Source: Lactobacillus sp. W8174 (GTDB lineage: Bacteria; Bacillota; Bacilli; Lactobacillales; Lactobacillaceae). Taken from it: a DNA stretch of 64,000 nucleotides. Below, piece after piece: positions 19,227-28,147 of the stretch. Position 1 is the first letter of the stretch. Each line of letters opens with the position of its first letter. Below the pieces are notes generated by a model. That model saw only the letters and a program-made list of their open reading frames with translations. It searched no databases and was not told the DNA's origin. The DNA is taken from NCBI RefSeq assembly GCF_016100975.1, contig NZ_JACFRN010000001.1:186001-250000 (forward strand). Direction: 5' to 3'. Both the position numbers and the translations under genes were made by a program.

Positions 19227-19255
19227 TTTACACCTTAAAAAATAAGTGCTATATT
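19227..19255 (+). promoter_or_regulatory. Promoter of rpsP
   Basis: TTTACA, 17 bases, TATATT with TGC directly before it (extended -10). It precedes AGGAGG and the rpsP start. Confidence 0.6.
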
Positions 19256-19287
19256 ATTTAACGTAACTTTTAGGAGGAAATAAATTT

Positions 19288-19560
19288 ATGTCAGTAAAAA
19301 TTCGTATGCGCCGTATGGGTGCCAAAAGAAAACCTTTTTATAGAATAGTTGTCGCTGATTCCAGAATGCCACGTGATGGTCGTTTTATTGAAGAAGTTGG
19401 GTATTATAATCCAGTTTCTGTTCCTAAGGAATTGAAATTAGACGAAGACAAGATTTTTGAATGGTTGAAGAAAGGTGCACAACCTTCAGATACTGTACGT
19501 TCACTTCTTTCAGGTGCAGGTTTAATGAAGAAACTGCATGATTCAAAATTCAATAAATAG
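19288..19560 (+). CDS. rpsP: 30S ribosomal protein S16
   Basis: Small-subunit protein S16, 90 residues, beginning [25 protein letters not shown], the conserved N-terminal S16 block. AGGAGG is ten bases ahead of the ATG. It has its own promoter and is followed by a terminator hairpin, so it can be expressed above the level of rimM and trmD. Confidence 0.97.
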   Translation: MSVKIRMRRMGAKRKPFYRIVVADSRMPRDGRFIEEVGYYNPVSVPKELKLDEDKIFEWLKKGAQPSDTVRSLLSGAGLMKKLHDSKFNK

Positions 19561-19573
19561 TGAATCGTTTGTT

Positions 19574-19606
19574 AAAAGTTTGAAGTTGACTGCTTCAAAC
19601 TTTTTT
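19574..19606 (+). terminator. Terminator after rpsP
   Basis: A perfect 12-bp stem (19574-19585 with 19593-19604) and a T run. It is probably partial, since rimM starts 19 bases later with no promoter seen. Confidence 0.8.
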
Positions 19607-19624
19607 CTTTGACTAGGAGAAACT

Positions 19625-20140
19625 ATGCAATTTTATGATGTTGCGCGTATTTTATCTACACATGGTCTTAAGGGAGAAGTAAAGGTTGCTTTGATTACAG
19701 ATTTTCCGGAGGAACGATTTGCTGCAAAAAAAGAATTAGCTTTAAAAGATAATCAACAAAAAAAGTTGACGGTTAAAAGCAGCAGGCCTTTTAAACAATT
19801 TTGGCTAGTTCAATTTAATGAGATCTCTGATATTGATAGTGCTAAGAAATTGGTCGGCGAAACTTTAGTTGTTAGTGAGCAAAATCAACATGAACTTCCA
19901 GATGGTGCATATTATTATCGGGATATTTTAGGCTGTGAAGTGATAGATAATCATTCTGGGGTTAAGCTGGGTCAAATAACTGGTATTGAGACTCCCGGTG
20001 CAAACGACGTTTGGGAAGTTACCGAACAAAATGGTAATGAATATTTAATTCCCTATATTGACAAAGTAGTTAAGAAAATAGATGTTGCACATAAAAAGAT
20101 TTATGTAGAACTTTTGGAAGGGTTACGTAATGAAGATTAA
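19625..20140 (+). CDS. rimM: 16S rRNA processing protein RimM
   Basis: Ribosome maturation factor acting on the 30S head (binds S19). The product has 171 residues: an N-terminal RimM domain ([18 protein letters not shown]) and a C-terminal PRC-barrel with PGANDVWEV and [20 protein letters not shown] precedes the ATG. Its last 11 bases overlap the start of trmD, indicating translational coupling. Confidence 0.95.
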   Translation: MQFYDVARILSTHGLKGEVKVALITDFPEERFAAKKELALKDNQQKKLTVKSSRPFKQFWLVQFNEISDIDSAKKLVGETLVVSEQNQHELPDGAYYYRDILGCEVIDNHSGVKLGQITGIETPGANDVWEVTEQNGNEYLIPYIDKVVKKIDVAHKKIYVELLEGLRNED

Positions 20141-20849
20141 CGTATTAACGCTTTTTCCTGATATGTTTACACCATTGACGACCTCAATGCTTGGAAGAGG
20201 TCTTGAAGATGATAAATGGCAACTCAATCTAGTAAATTTTCGCGATTTTACCACTGATGTTCATCATCACGTTGATGATAGTCCATATGGTGGCGGCGCT
20301 GGCATGGTTTTGCAAGTCATGCCGATTAAAAAAGCCCTTGATTCACTTAAAAATAAGGGCAAAGTAATCATTACTGCACCACAGGGTAAAACTTTTAATC
20401 AAAAAATGGCACAAGACTGGTCTCAAGAAGAAAACTTGACATTTATTTGCGGTCATTATGAGGGCTTTGATCAACGCGTTTATAATTTGGCTGATGAAAT
20501 TGTTTCAATAGGTGATTATGTCTTAACGGGTGGTGAACTGCCAACTATGAGTATGATAGACGCTACAGTCAGGTTAATACCAGGAATTTTGGGCAATGAT
20601 GCTTCACCAGTAGAAGAAAGCTTTGCTCACGGCTTGCTGGAATATCCCCAATATACCAGGCCGGAAAATTTTCAAGGAAAAAAAGTACCGGAAGTATTAA
20701 CATCTGGTAATCACCAAAAAATTGCGCAGTGGCGTCACAAGGAAGCTTTGCGTGCAACTTATTTACACAGACCTGATTTGCTTAAAAATTATACTTTAAG
20801 TGAAGAAGAAGAAAAAATGATGGCGGAAATAAAACGAGAAGAAGATTAA
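20130..20849 (+). CDS. trmD: tRNA (guanine-N1)-methyltransferase TrmD
   Basis: SPOUT-class enzyme that methylates G37 of tRNAs reading CNN and some other codons, using S-adenosylmethionine and preventing +1 frameshifts. The product has 239 residues. Visible motifs are [11 protein letters not shown] at the N terminus, [14 protein letters not shown] (about 50-63), [12 protein letters not shown] and the trefoil-knot sequence [13 protein letters not shown], then the C-terminal EYPQYTRP. The start overlaps rimM. Confidence 0.97.
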   Translation: MKINVLTLFPDMFTPLTTSMLGRGLEDDKWQLNLVNFRDFTTDVHHHVDDSPYGGGAGMVLQVMPIKKALDSLKNKGKVIITAPQGKTFNQKMAQDWSQEENLTFICGHYEGFDQRVYNLADEIVSIGDYVLTGGELPTMSMIDATVRLIPGILGNDASPVEESFAHGLLEYPQYTRPENFQGKKVPEVLTSGNHQKIAQWRHKEALRATYLHRPDLLKNYTLSEEEEKMMAEIKREED

Positions 20850-20851
20850 AC

Positions 20852-20880
20852 TTGATTTTACCTGTTATTTTTGCTAGTAT
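20852..20880 (+). promoter_or_regulatory. Promoter of rplS
   Basis: TTGATT, 17 bases, TAGTAT with TGC just before (extended -10). Transcription would begin near 20887. Confidence 0.6.
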
Positions 20881-20886
20881 GATTGA

Positions 20887-20972
20887 GGTGTAAATTTATA
20901 TTACACTAATAGTTAGGGGTATTCCGCTTACGTAGAGAACGCTAATGAATGCCGCAGAAGGAGAAAATAAAA
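20887..20972 (+). ncRNA. Candidate L19 autoregulatory leader
   Basis: An 86-base leader of rplS with a GTGTAA/TTACAC hairpin (20888-20893 with 20901-20906) and a conserved-looking GGGGTATTCCGC stretch before the ribosome site. An L19 leader is known upstream of rplS in low-GC Gram-positive bacteria; whether this one matches that covariance model was not tested. Confidence 0.4.
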
Positions 20973-21320
20973 ATGGATCCATTAATTCAAGAATTAACTA
21001 AAGAACAATTACGTGACGATATTCCTGACTTTCGTGCAGGAGACACAGTTCGTGTTCATGTTCGTGTTGTTGAAGGCTCACATGAACGTATTCAGATGTT
21101 TGAAGGCGTTGTTATTAAGCGTAAGGGCACTGGAATTGGTGCCAGCTACACCGTACGTAAAATGGCATCTGGTGTTGGTGTTGAGCGTACTTTTCCAGTA
21201 AACGATCCACGTGTTGCCAAGGTTGAAGTATTGCGTCACGGTCGTGTACGTCGTGCTAAACTTTACTACTTACGTGATCGTCACGGTAAATCTGCTAGAA
21301 TTGCAGAAAAGCGTCGTTAA
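20973..21320 (+). CDS. rplS: 50S ribosomal protein L19
   Basis: Large-subunit protein L19 at the subunit interface, 115 residues from ATG 20973. A longer frame opens at 20949, but the AGAAGGAGA ribosome site lies inside it, nine bases before 20973, and the family sequence starts at [14 protein letters not shown]. The conserved [20 protein letters not shown] and [18 protein letters not shown] are present. Its own promoter and terminator surround it. Confidence 0.96.
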   Translation: MDPLIQELTKEQLRDDIPDFRAGDTVRVHVRVVEGSHERIQMFEGVVIKRKGTGIGASYTVRKMASGVGVERTFPVNDPRVAKVEVLRHGRVRRAKLYYLRDRHGKSARIAEKRR

Positions 21321-21333
21321 TTCACGCTTAAGT

Positions 21334-21372
21334 AAAAGAGAATCATTCCGTAAAGGGATGATTCTCTTTTTT
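21334..21372 (+). terminator. Terminator after rplS
   Basis: A 16-bp stem with one G-U pair (21334-21349 with 21355-21370), followed by T. Confidence 0.85.
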
Positions 21373-21420
21373 GTTTATGTTAAAATCTTCAGCAATATAT
21401 TTTTATTGAGGAGAAAAATT

Positions 21421-22185
21421 ATGAATGAACCGTTTTTGTTAAATTTTGATTCTGAATCGAGGGCTGTTTTAGAACCGGATCACGAACAAGAAATTAATAA
21501 CTTTCATTTTCAGCCCAAGCTGCTGTTTGCATTTTTAACTCCCGACGTGATCAGTAGTTTCTTGGCCCGTTATCCTCATAAAAAGCTCGGGTTCTTTGAC
21601 TGTTTTGAAGGTGAAACCCCAATTTATCAGGTTGACTTAGACGGACAAAAAATTACTTTTTGTCAGGCAAAGATAGGTGCTGCAGCTGCTGTAGAGCTAT
21701 TAGATTGGTTAATAAGTTACGGTGTTAAACAGATTTTAGCAATAGGATCAGCCGGCTGCTTAGTTGATTTACCAGAAAACTATTTTCTAGTGCCTACAAG
21801 AGCTATTAGAGATGAGGGTACATCCTTTCATTATATGAAACCAGGAACATACATTGACTTGAAGTCCGAGTTTCTAACGAAGACAAAAAAGTTACTGAGT
21901 CAAGAGGGCTTTAAGGTTGAAGAAGTAACTACCTGGACAACTGATGGTTTCTTTAGGGAAACTGTCAAGAAAGTAAAGCAAGCTAAAGAATTGGGGGCTT
22001 CTAGTGTAGAGATGGAATGTGCAGCAATGGCTGCGTGTGCACAATTCAGAGAGGCAGATTTTGCACAAATATTATTTACAGCCGATTCACTTAAAGATAT
22101 AGAAAATCATGATGACAGAGGCTGGGGTAGGGATGCCCATGAAGCAGCAATTAATTTAGCTGCCAATATCATTAGTAAAATTTAA
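21421..22185 (+). CDS. Nucleoside phosphorylase (PNP/UDP family)
   Basis: Predicted cytoplasmic nucleoside phosphorylase, splitting a nucleoside with phosphate into base and ribose-1-phosphate. The product has 254 residues from ATG 21421, chosen because GAGGAGAAA precedes it and the longer frame runs through rplS and its terminator. PNP_UDP family signs are IGAAAAVELLDWLISYGVKQILAIGSAG (about residues 84-111) and SSVEMECAAMAACAQ (about 193-207), the ribose/phosphate-binding block. It most resembles uridine phosphorylase-like proteins; the preferred base is uncertain. Single gene. Confidence 0.82.
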   Translation: MNEPFLLNFDSESRAVLEPDHEQEINNFHFQPKLLFAFLTPDVISSFLARYPHKKLGFFDCFEGETPIYQVDLDGQKITFCQAKIGAAAAVELLDWLISYGVKQILAIGSAGCLVDLPENYFLVPTRAIRDEGTSFHYMKPGTYIDLKSEFLTKTKKLLSQEGFKVEEVTTWTTDGFFRETVKKVKQAKELGASSVEMECAAMAACAQFREADFAQILFTADSLKDIENHDDRGWGRDAHEAAINLAANIISKI

Positions 22186-22416
22186 CCAAGTTTGTGAAAA
22201 ATTACTGTTGTGAAACCAAAGTGAAACAGCGTTATTATTCACAAGTAAATAACATAAAAGCTTTAGTAACAGCATTTTTAAGCATAATTTCAATATAAAG
22301 ATTGTGAATTGATTTAAAGCATTAGTTGTGGAAAGTCAATTTCTTGCCATTATGACAGTATTTTGAGACGTTACGCTTGACTGCTAACAGGAATTTTGCC
22401 AGATGAATATCTAAAA

Positions 22417-22710
22417 TTACTTAAAGCTCAGGCAAATCAAAATAATAGTCAAAATTAGTCTGATAAACCAGTGAGACCAAGTGATTTGTCCGTAAAGAAA
22501 AATACCATTTGCTAGAGCGGAAAGTAAAACTGCTACTAGAAATATAGTAGTTAAAAGTGGTTTTTTTAGAAAACTTCCGGCAATAATGCCTAATGCGGAC
22601 AAGACGTTGATCATGATTAGCCAAATTGGCAAACTAGTAAAAGATGAAAAGCTGGCGCTAATCATGAGAACACCATATATAATAGTTAAAAAGATTGTTA
22701 GATATGACAT
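22417..22710 (-). CDS. Small four-helix membrane protein, divergent from a MerR gene
   Basis: A 97-residue hydrophobic protein with about four membrane segments separated by short loops; it has no family I recognise and no catalytic motif. The start at 22710 is supported by AGGAGGT seven bases upstream on the reverse strand. It faces a MerR-type regulator, and the shared 60-base gap contains a reverse-strand promoter of the MerR-controlled type, so the regulator probably controls it. Nothing recognisable lies in 22186-22416 behind it. It could be a small transporter component or a stress-related membrane protein; function unknown. Confidence 0.7.
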   Translation of the reverse strand: MSYLTIFLTIIYGVLMISASFSSFTSLPIWLIMINVLSALGIIAGSFLKKPLLTTIFLVAVLLSALANGIFLYGQITWSHWFIRLILTIILICLSFK

Positions 22711-22729
22711 TTTAATACCTCCTGCTAAA

Positions 22730-22760
22730 ATTTAATCATCTGGGGTCGACCCTACGTCAA
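22730..22760 (-). promoter_or_regulatory. MerR-type promoter/operator with 19-bp spacer
   Basis: On the reverse strand: TTGACG, a 19-base spacer containing the perfect palindrome GGGTCGACCC (22743-22752), then TTAAAT. Over-long spacers with a central dyad are characteristic of promoters activated by MerR-family proteins. It points toward the small membrane protein gene. Confidence 0.6.
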
Positions 22761-22770
22761 GGAGATAATT

Positions 22771-23145
22771 ATGTATTTGAAAGAATTTATGCAAAAGGAA
22801 AATACTACACGTGATACAGTTAGACATTATATCTACTTAAACTTAATAACTCCTGCTCGTAAGGGAAGAAACTATTGGTTTACTGAAAACGAATGTGATA
22901 TTTTTGAAGCAGTTAAAGAGTTTCAAGACTTGGGTTTTTCGCTGCAAGAAATAAAAGACATAAAAAAACTACACGATGAGTCGTGTAGTACTGAAAAGCA
23001 ACGTAAACAAAACTTAAAGTTAATTAAGGATAAAATCGCCGTTATATCTGCAAAAATAAACAAATTAAAAATGCAGAAAAAAGTATTGGCAGAAGTAAAA
23101 AAAACTCTGCAGAAAAAAAGCATTATTGAAACTCGCAAAAAATAA
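22771..23145 (+). CDS. MerR-family transcriptional regulator
   Basis: A 124-residue regulator with an N-terminal winged helix-turn-helix of MerR type (TTRDTVRHYIYLNLITPAR ... YWFTENECDIFEAVKEFQDLGFSLQEIKDI) and a coiled-coil dimerisation helix to the C terminus. There is no metal-binding cysteine cluster (only one Cys in the C-terminal half, in DESCST) and no separate ligand domain, so the inducer is unknown. AAGGAG precedes the ATG. It is transcribed away from the small membrane protein gene, whose promoter it likely controls. Confidence 0.83.
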   Translation: MYLKEFMQKENTTRDTVRHYIYLNLITPARKGRNYWFTENECDIFEAVKEFQDLGFSLQEIKDIKKLHDESCSTEKQRKQNLKLIKDKIAVISAKINKLKMQKKVLAEVKKTLQKKSIIETRKK

Positions 23146-23182
23146 TTTTTATTTATCCCAATAATGCTATAAAGCTCTTTTG

Positions 23183-23806
23183 TTAAATAATAGTGTTACG
23201 GTATAGTCCAACTACTTTACCTAAAATGTGGACGCTTGACAATATAATCGGTGCCATCGTATCATTTTCAGGCTGCAAACGATAGTGACCTTTTTCCTTG
23301 TAAAATCGTTTTACAGTTGCTTCATTTTCATCTGTCATTGCTACTACAATTTCACCGTTAATTGCTGAAGATTGTTTGCGGACGATTACGTTATCTCCGT
23401 TGAGGATACCGGCGTTAATCATACTTTCACCATGAACTCTTAGCATAAAGAGGTCTCCGGCATCATTTGCTAAATCAGGAGGTAAGGGAAAGTAATCTTC
23501 GATGTCTTCAACAGCCAGAATTGGTTGGCCGGCTGTGACATCGCCGACTACAGGAATTTTTTTCGGCTGAACGCCTATCGCTTTTTTTCCTTCATCGGTT
23601 ATTTCCAATGCTCTTGGTTTTGTAGCATCCTTTATTAATAATCCCTTATTTTCAAGCCTTGACAAATGGCCATGTACAGTAGAAGTGGAAGATAAATCTA
23701 CAGCATGGCAAATTTCACGAACAGTGGGAGGAAAACCTCTGTCTTCAACCGTTTCATATATATAGCGTAAAATTTGTAATTGCTTAGTGTTTTGTTTTGT
23801 AGTCAT
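23183..23806 (-). CDS. lexA: SOS repressor LexA
   Basis: Repressor of the DNA-damage response that cleaves itself when RecA is activated. The product has 207 residues with an N-terminal winged helix ([21 protein letters not shown]), the Ala92-Gly93 cleavage site in VTAGQP, and the Ser128 (HGESMI) and Lys166 (ATVKRF) catalytic dyad, all intact. It is divergent from ynzC; a likely SOS box lies in the gap, so it should regulate itself. Confidence 0.96.
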   Translation of the reverse strand: MTTKQNTKQLQILRYIYETVEDRGFPPTVREICHAVDLSSTSTVHGHLSRLENKGLLIKDATKPRALEITDEGKKAIGVQPKKIPVVGDVTAGQPILAVEDIEDYFPLPPDLANDAGDLFMLRVHGESMINAGILNGDNVIVRKQSSAINGEIVVAMTDENEATVKRFYKEKGHYRLQPENDTMAPIILSSVHILGKVVGLYRNTII

Positions 23807-23872
23807 AGTTATCTCCAGTATTTTAAACGTTTTCTTATATATTTAATTTTAGCAAAATAAATCGTATACTAC

Positions 23873-23884
23873 AAACAAACGTTC
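23873..23884. promoter_or_regulatory. Probable SOS (LexA) box
   Basis: AAACAAACGTTC differs by one base from the GAAC-N4-GTTC core of Gram-positive LexA sites. It lies 67 bases from lexA and 66 bases from ynzC, where it could control both. Confidence 0.6.
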
Positions 23885-23949
23885 TGAAAATTTAAAACTT
23901 TTTTTCCTGCTGATAATAATGTAGACTTTTTTAATGAGAGGTGCTTAAA

Positions 23950-24198
23950 ATGAATGAAGATCTTGAGAAAAAAATGATAAATCGAATAAATGAACTTTAT
24001 CATAAAAAGGAATCTGTTGGACTAACAGAAGCCGAGGAAAAGGAACGAAAAAAGTTACATCGGGAATTTATTAAAAACTTTAGAGCAGGCTTTAAACAAG
24101 ACGTTGAAAATTTGGTCATAATTGATAAAAATGGCAATGAAATTACATCTGAGAAAGCCAAGAAAGCTCAAAGAGAAAAAGGTTTAAGAAAAGATTAA
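23950..24198 (+). CDS. ynzC: YnzC family protein (DUF896/UPF0291)
   Basis: A small cytoplasmic helical protein, 82 residues, of the YnzC family, with the typical NELYHKKESVGLTEAEEKERKKLHREFIKNFR helical hairpin. The start is taken at 23950, with GAGAGGTG as ribosome site; a GTG at 23941 is in frame but overlaps that site. In Bacillus the gene belongs to the SOS-controlled yneA-yneB-ynzC group next to lexA; here yneA and yneB are missing but the position beside lexA and the SOS box is kept. Molecular function unknown. Confidence 0.87.
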   Translation: MNEDLEKKMINRINELYHKKESVGLTEAEEKERKKLHREFIKNFRAGFKQDVENLVIIDKNGNEITSEKAKKAQREKGLRKD

Positions 24199-24225
24199 CT
24201 TTGATCTTTAATTTTATTGAATTTT

Positions 24226-24242
24226 TAGGTAAGATATACCTA
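24226..24242 (+). promoter_or_regulatory. Dyad before yneF
   Basis: TAGGTA-AGATA-TACCTA is a perfect 6-bp dyad with a 5-base spacer and includes a possible -10 (GATATA). It could be an operator or chance in AT-rich DNA. Confidence 0.3.
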
Positions 24243-24267
24243 TTGGACAAATTGAGGTGATTATTTT

Positions 24268-24483
24268 ATGAACTTAGGATTAGCGATTTTTCTAATAGTT
24301 ATAGCACTGTTGTTAGGCCTAGTGGGTGGTTTTTACGGTGCCAGAGCATATATGAAAAAATATTTTAAGGATAATCCGCCAATCAGTGAAGATATGATTG
24401 TTGCCATGATGTCTCAAATGGGCCAAAAACCTTCAGCCAAGAAGGTAAACCAAGTGATGAACATGATGAAGCACCAAAAGTAA
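24268..24483 (+). CDS. yneF: YneF family membrane protein (UPF0154)
   Basis: A 71-residue protein with one N-terminal membrane helix (about residues 2-26, [20 protein letters not shown]) and a cytoplasmic tail with [29 protein letters not shown], the signature of UPF0154/YneF. Function unknown; conserved in Firmicutes. GAGGTG precedes the ATG. A terminator follows. Confidence 0.9.
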   Translation: MNLGLAIFLIVIALLLGLVGGFYGARAYMKKYFKDNPPISEDMIVAMMSQMGQKPSAKKVNQVMNMMKHQK

Positions 24484-24508
24484 AAACTTACTAGATTGAA
24501 ATAGTGTG

Positions 24509-24534
24509 GCGGAGAACGATATCTCCGCTTTTTT
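24509..24534 (+). terminator. Terminator after yneF
   Basis: GCGGAGA and TCTCCGC pair, followed by a run of T. Confidence 0.82.
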
Positions 24535-24555
24535 ACTGAATTTTTTAGGTGAATA

Positions 24556-26322
24556 ATGGGTATATTTTTTAAATTAGGCTGGTTTTTTAAAAAAGAGAAA
24601 AAGCGTTACCTCATAGGTATTACATTTTTAGCATTAACTTCAGTTGTGAACTTGGTGCCACCAAGGATTTTAGGCCTAATGGCTGATCAATTAGATAAAG
24701 GACATATTAGTTGGCAGGAATACGGTCTACTGATTTTGGCTATCATTTTAGCGGCCTTATTACTCTATGGCTTTCGCTATTTTTGGCGTAGTCAGATTTG
24801 GGGTGGAGCAGCTGAACTGGAACTGCAATTAAGATCAAAATTATTTCGTCATTTCATGGCTATGGATCGCACTTTTTATCAACGTCACAGAACTGGTGAT
24901 TTGATGGCTCACGCCACAAATGATGTTTCGGCGGTTCAGGAAGTTGCGGGTGAAGGTGTCTTAACATTAGTAGATTCACTCATAATGAGCGTATCCACTA
25001 TGGTGGCCATGATTGCTTTTGTTGATTGGCGTTTAACACTTGTAGCTCTTCTGCCTTTGCCATTTTTGGCTTGGGGAGCATGGAAATTAGGAGACAGGCT
25101 ACATGATGCTTTTGATAAATCTCAAGCAGCTTTTTCCAAATTAAACAATAAAACTCAAGAATCTGTTTCAGGTATCAAAGTTTTAAAAACTTTTGGACAA
25201 GGTAAAGAAGATACAGCCGCTTTCAACCAAATGATAGACAATACTATAAAAATCAATAAAAAAGTTTTTAAATGGGATTCTATGTTTGATCCATTAGGTA
25301 CATTTCTTATTGGTTTGACATATACCATAACTATCATTTATGGCGGAATGTTAGTTTTTAACAAGGCTCTCACTATTGGCCAGTTAGTTTCATTTATAGC
25401 ATATATCGGCAATATGGTCTGGCCGATGTTTGCGATTGGGTATCTTTTTAATATACTAGAGCGAGGAAGTGCTAGTTACGACCGTATTGAAAAGCTGCTG
25501 GAAGAAAAATCTGAAATCACCGACAAAAATGCTGATCAAAAATTATCTGCCAAAGATATTGCTGGGGATCTTATTTATCATGTTAAATATTTTGCATACC
25601 CAGATGAACCTAAAGTTCAAGTATTAAATAATATCGACTTTACGTTAAAGACAGGGCAAACTCTGGGTCTTGTTGGTAAAGTAGGGGCTGGAAAAACTAC
25701 CATCATACAGCTTTTACTAAGGGAATTTGACAAATATGATGGTCATATTACCTTAAATGGACATGATATCAGGGAGATCCCGCTTAATGTTTTATTGCGC
25801 CAAATATCATATGTGCCCCAAGATAATTACTTATTTTCAACCAGTATTCAAAAAAATATTGCTTTTTCAAAAGCAGACAGTAATGAAAGTGCTATTGTTG
25901 CTGCAGCAAAGAAAAGTGATCTGCACAATGATATATTACAAATGCCTGGTGGCTACAATACTTTGGTTGGTGAAAACGGTGTTTCACTTTCCGGAGGACA
26001 AAAACAACGTATGTCCATTGCCCGCGCCTTGCTGAAGCAAAGTCAAATTTTAGTTTTAGATGATGCACTGTCAGCTGTTGATGCCAGAACTGAAATGGCT
26101 ATTTTACATTCTTTGAAAAAAGAACGAAAAGGCAAGACAACTTTAATTGCTACGCATAGACTTACATCAGTAATGAATGCTGATTTGATTTTAGTACTAA
26201 AAAATGGTCGGATTGTTGAACGAGGAACTCATGACCAGTTGCTAAAATTAAATGGTTGGTATGCAGATATGTGGCAAAGACAAGAGTTAGAAGATAAGGT
26301 AGGTAACTCCAATGGACGATGA
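24556..26322 (+). CDS. ABC exporter half-transporter, degenerate ATP site subunit
   Basis: Fused membrane and ATPase protein, 588 residues, of the multidrug exporter type (BmrC/LmrC/YheI-like). Six membrane helices fill about residues 15-300. The ATPase has Walker A GKVGAGKTT near 374, signature SLSGGQKQR near 477 and Walker B ILVLDDALSAVD near 498. The residue after Walker B is Asp where the catalytic Glu is normal, the hallmark of one half of heterodimeric exporters. Its partner overlaps by 11 bases. The substrate (drug, lipid or peptide) is not deducible. Confidence 0.92.
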   Translation: MGIFFKLGWFFKKEKKRYLIGITFLALTSVVNLVPPRILGLMADQLDKGHISWQEYGLLILAIILAALLLYGFRYFWRSQIWGGAAELELQLRSKLFRHFMAMDRTFYQRHRTGDLMAHATNDVSAVQEVAGEGVLTLVDSLIMSVSTMVAMIAFVDWRLTLVALLPLPFLAWGAWKLGDRLHDAFDKSQAAFSKLNNKTQESVSGIKVLKTFGQGKEDTAAFNQMIDNTIKINKKVFKWDSMFDPLGTFLIGLTYTITIIYGGMLVFNKALTIGQLVSFIAYIGNMVWPMFAIGYLFNILERGSASYDRIEKLLEEKSEITDKNADQKLSAKDIAGDLIYHVKYFAYPDEPKVQVLNNIDFTLKTGQTLGLVGKVGAGKTTIIQLLLREFDKYDGHITLNGHDIREIPLNVLLRQISYVPQDNYLFSTSIQKNIAFSKADSNESAIVAAAKKSDLHNDILQMPGGYNTLVGENGVSLSGGQKQRMSIARALLKQSQILVLDDALSAVDARTEMAILHSLKKERKGKTTLIATHRLTSVMNADLILVLKNGRIVERGTHDQLLKLNGWYADMWQRQELEDKVGNSNGR

Positions 26323-28102
26323 AAACTCATTTCAATCAGTCTGGTCGCAAGAGATTCCAGTAAAAGAACAGCTTAGCATTTTTAAACGTTTATTGCGGTT
26401 TGTAATGCATTTTAAAAATGAAATGATTATTGCTGGTATAGGTGCCTTTTTAGTAAGTGTAATCAACGTTTTACTGCCATATGGTTTACAGTATTTTTTG
26501 GATAACTTTTTGAGTAAAACTGATGTTACAACACAAATAATTTTATTTGCGGGTTTTCTTTACGCATTTGGTTCTGTTGTCAAAGGAATTTTACAATTTA
26601 CCTATGAGTACTTTTTTGCTTTAGGATCAGAAAAATCGCTAGAAGGCTTGCGGTTAGAACTTTATAAAAAGTTGCATACATTAGGGATGCGCTACTTTGA
26701 CCAAACTCCAGCCGGTTCAATAGTCTCAAGAGTAACAAACGATACTATGACCTTGAGTAATTTTCTAACTGTATTATCAAGTGTGGTAATTTCATTTTTC
26801 TCAATCATTTCAGCAATGGTAGCAATGTTTTCTACAAATGTAATGGCTGGACTGATAGTACTTGCTTTTTTGCCCGTACTTTTAGTGATCATATGGCAAT
26901 ATTCTAAAAGGAGTTCTAAACTTTATCGTAGTTATCGTGAGCGATTGAGTCGCATCAATACTAACTTAAATGAATCAATTGAAGGTGTTTCTTTAATTCA
27001 ACAATTTAAGCAAGAAGAGCGCATGACTAATCATTTTGAAAATGAAAATAATGCTTTAATGAAAACAAGATTTGATATGATTAATCTTAATTCATTTTTG
27101 CTGTCACCTTTAACTAGTCTATTATATTCACTTGCATTAGCTTTAACTTTAATGTATTTTGGTTTTCCGTTAAGGAAAACATTCGTGCCAGCGGGTGTAG
27201 TTTACGCATTTTCACAATATATTTCCCAGTTTTTTAATCCAATTGCCAATATGATGGATCAGATGACTTTCTTCCAAGACGGTATTGTAGCAGGTAAAAG
27301 AATTTTTCGGATATTAGATAATACTGATTACGAGCCACAACAAAAAGCTGAGGCTGGTTTAACAATTAATCAAGGAAAGATTGAGTTTAAGCACGTAAGT
27401 TTTTCATATGATGGTAAAAACGAAATTTTACATGATATATCTTTCACAGTTAATCCCGGAGAAACTTTAGGCATAGTTGGCCATACAGGTTCTGGTAAAA
27501 GTTCAATTATTAACGTAATGATGCGTTTTTATGAATTTTATAAAGGTGAAGTACTAATTGATGGTGTTGACATTAAAAAGTATCCAAAAGCAGAATTACG
27601 CAAAAAACTGGGATTGGTATTGCAAGAACCCTTCATGTTCTATGGAGATATTAATTCCAATATTCGACTTTATAACAAAAACATCACTGACGAGCAAATT
27701 AAAAAAGCTGCAGAAACCGTTCAGGCAGATAGCTTTATTGAGAATCTCCCTGGAAAGTACCATGCTAAAGTAGGTGAAGGCGGCAGCGAGTTTAGTCAAG
27801 GCCAAAGGCAATTGATTTCATTTGCAAGGACTTTAGTAACAGATCCAAAGATATTGGTTTTGGATGAAGCAACTGCAAATGTTGATACTGAAACTGAAAC
27901 GCTCATTCAGCAGGGACTAAAGAGATTGCGCAAAGGCCGCACAACTTTGGCTATAGCGCACAGACTTTCAACTATTGTTGATGCAGATCAAATTATTGTT
28001 TTAAATGATGGCAAAATAGTAGAAAGAGGCAATCATGAAAAACTTCTTTCACAAAAAGGTTATTATTATAATTTATATACCTTACAGAATAGCCAAAAGT
28101 GA
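26312..28102 (+). CDS. ABC exporter half-transporter, canonical Walker B subunit
   Basis: Partner of the preceding gene (BmrD/LmrD/YheH-like), 596 residues, with six membrane helices then an ATPase: Walker A GHTGSGKSS near 390, a divergent signature FSQGQRQL near 493 (LSGGQ expected) and Walker B ILVLDEATANVD near 515 with the catalytic Glu. In such heterodimers one composite ATP site carries the altered residues and the other hydrolyses ATP. The N terminus (MDDENSFQSVWSQE) extends before the membrane domain. Overlap with the first subunit implies coupled translation. Confidence 0.92.
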   Translation: MDDENSFQSVWSQEIPVKEQLSIFKRLLRFVMHFKNEMIIAGIGAFLVSVINVLLPYGLQYFLDNFLSKTDVTTQIILFAGFLYAFGSVVKGILQFTYEYFFALGSEKSLEGLRLELYKKLHTLGMRYFDQTPAGSIVSRVTNDTMTLSNFLTVLSSVVISFFSIISAMVAMFSTNVMAGLIVLAFLPVLLVIIWQYSKRSSKLYRSYRERLSRINTNLNESIEGVSLIQQFKQEERMTNHFENENNALMKTRFDMINLNSFLLSPLTSLLYSLALALTLMYFGFPLRKTFVPAGVVYAFSQYISQFFNPIANMMDQMTFFQDGIVAGKRIFRILDNTDYEPQQKAEAGLTINQGKIEFKHVSFSYDGKNEILHDISFTVNPGETLGIVGHTGSGKSSIINVMMRFYEFYKGEVLIDGVDIKKYPKAELRKKLGLVLQEPFMFYGDINSNIRLYNKNITDEQIKKAAETVQADSFIENLPGKYHAKVGEGGSEFSQGQRQLISFARTLVTDPKILVLDEATANVDTETETLIQQGLKRLRKGRTTLAIAHRLSTIVDADQIIVLNDGKIVERGNHEKLLSQKGYYYNLYTLQNSQK

Positions 28103-28137
28103 AAAAAAGCACAAAGCTAAAAACTTTGTGCTTTTTT
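28103..28137 (+). terminator. Terminator of the ABC exporter operon
   Basis: A perfect 14-bp stem (28103-28116 with 28124-28137) including A and T runs. Confidence 0.88.
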
Positions 28138-28147
28138 ATATTTGGTA

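Noticed and set aside
21211-21420. N-terminal extension of the nucleoside phosphorylase frame
   Set aside because: It crosses rplS and its terminator; a strong ribosome site and the family start lie at 21421.
22193-22260. Rex operator in TTGTGAA ... TTCACAA pieces
   Set aside because: The halves are far more widely spaced than in Rex sites and no gene start is nearby.
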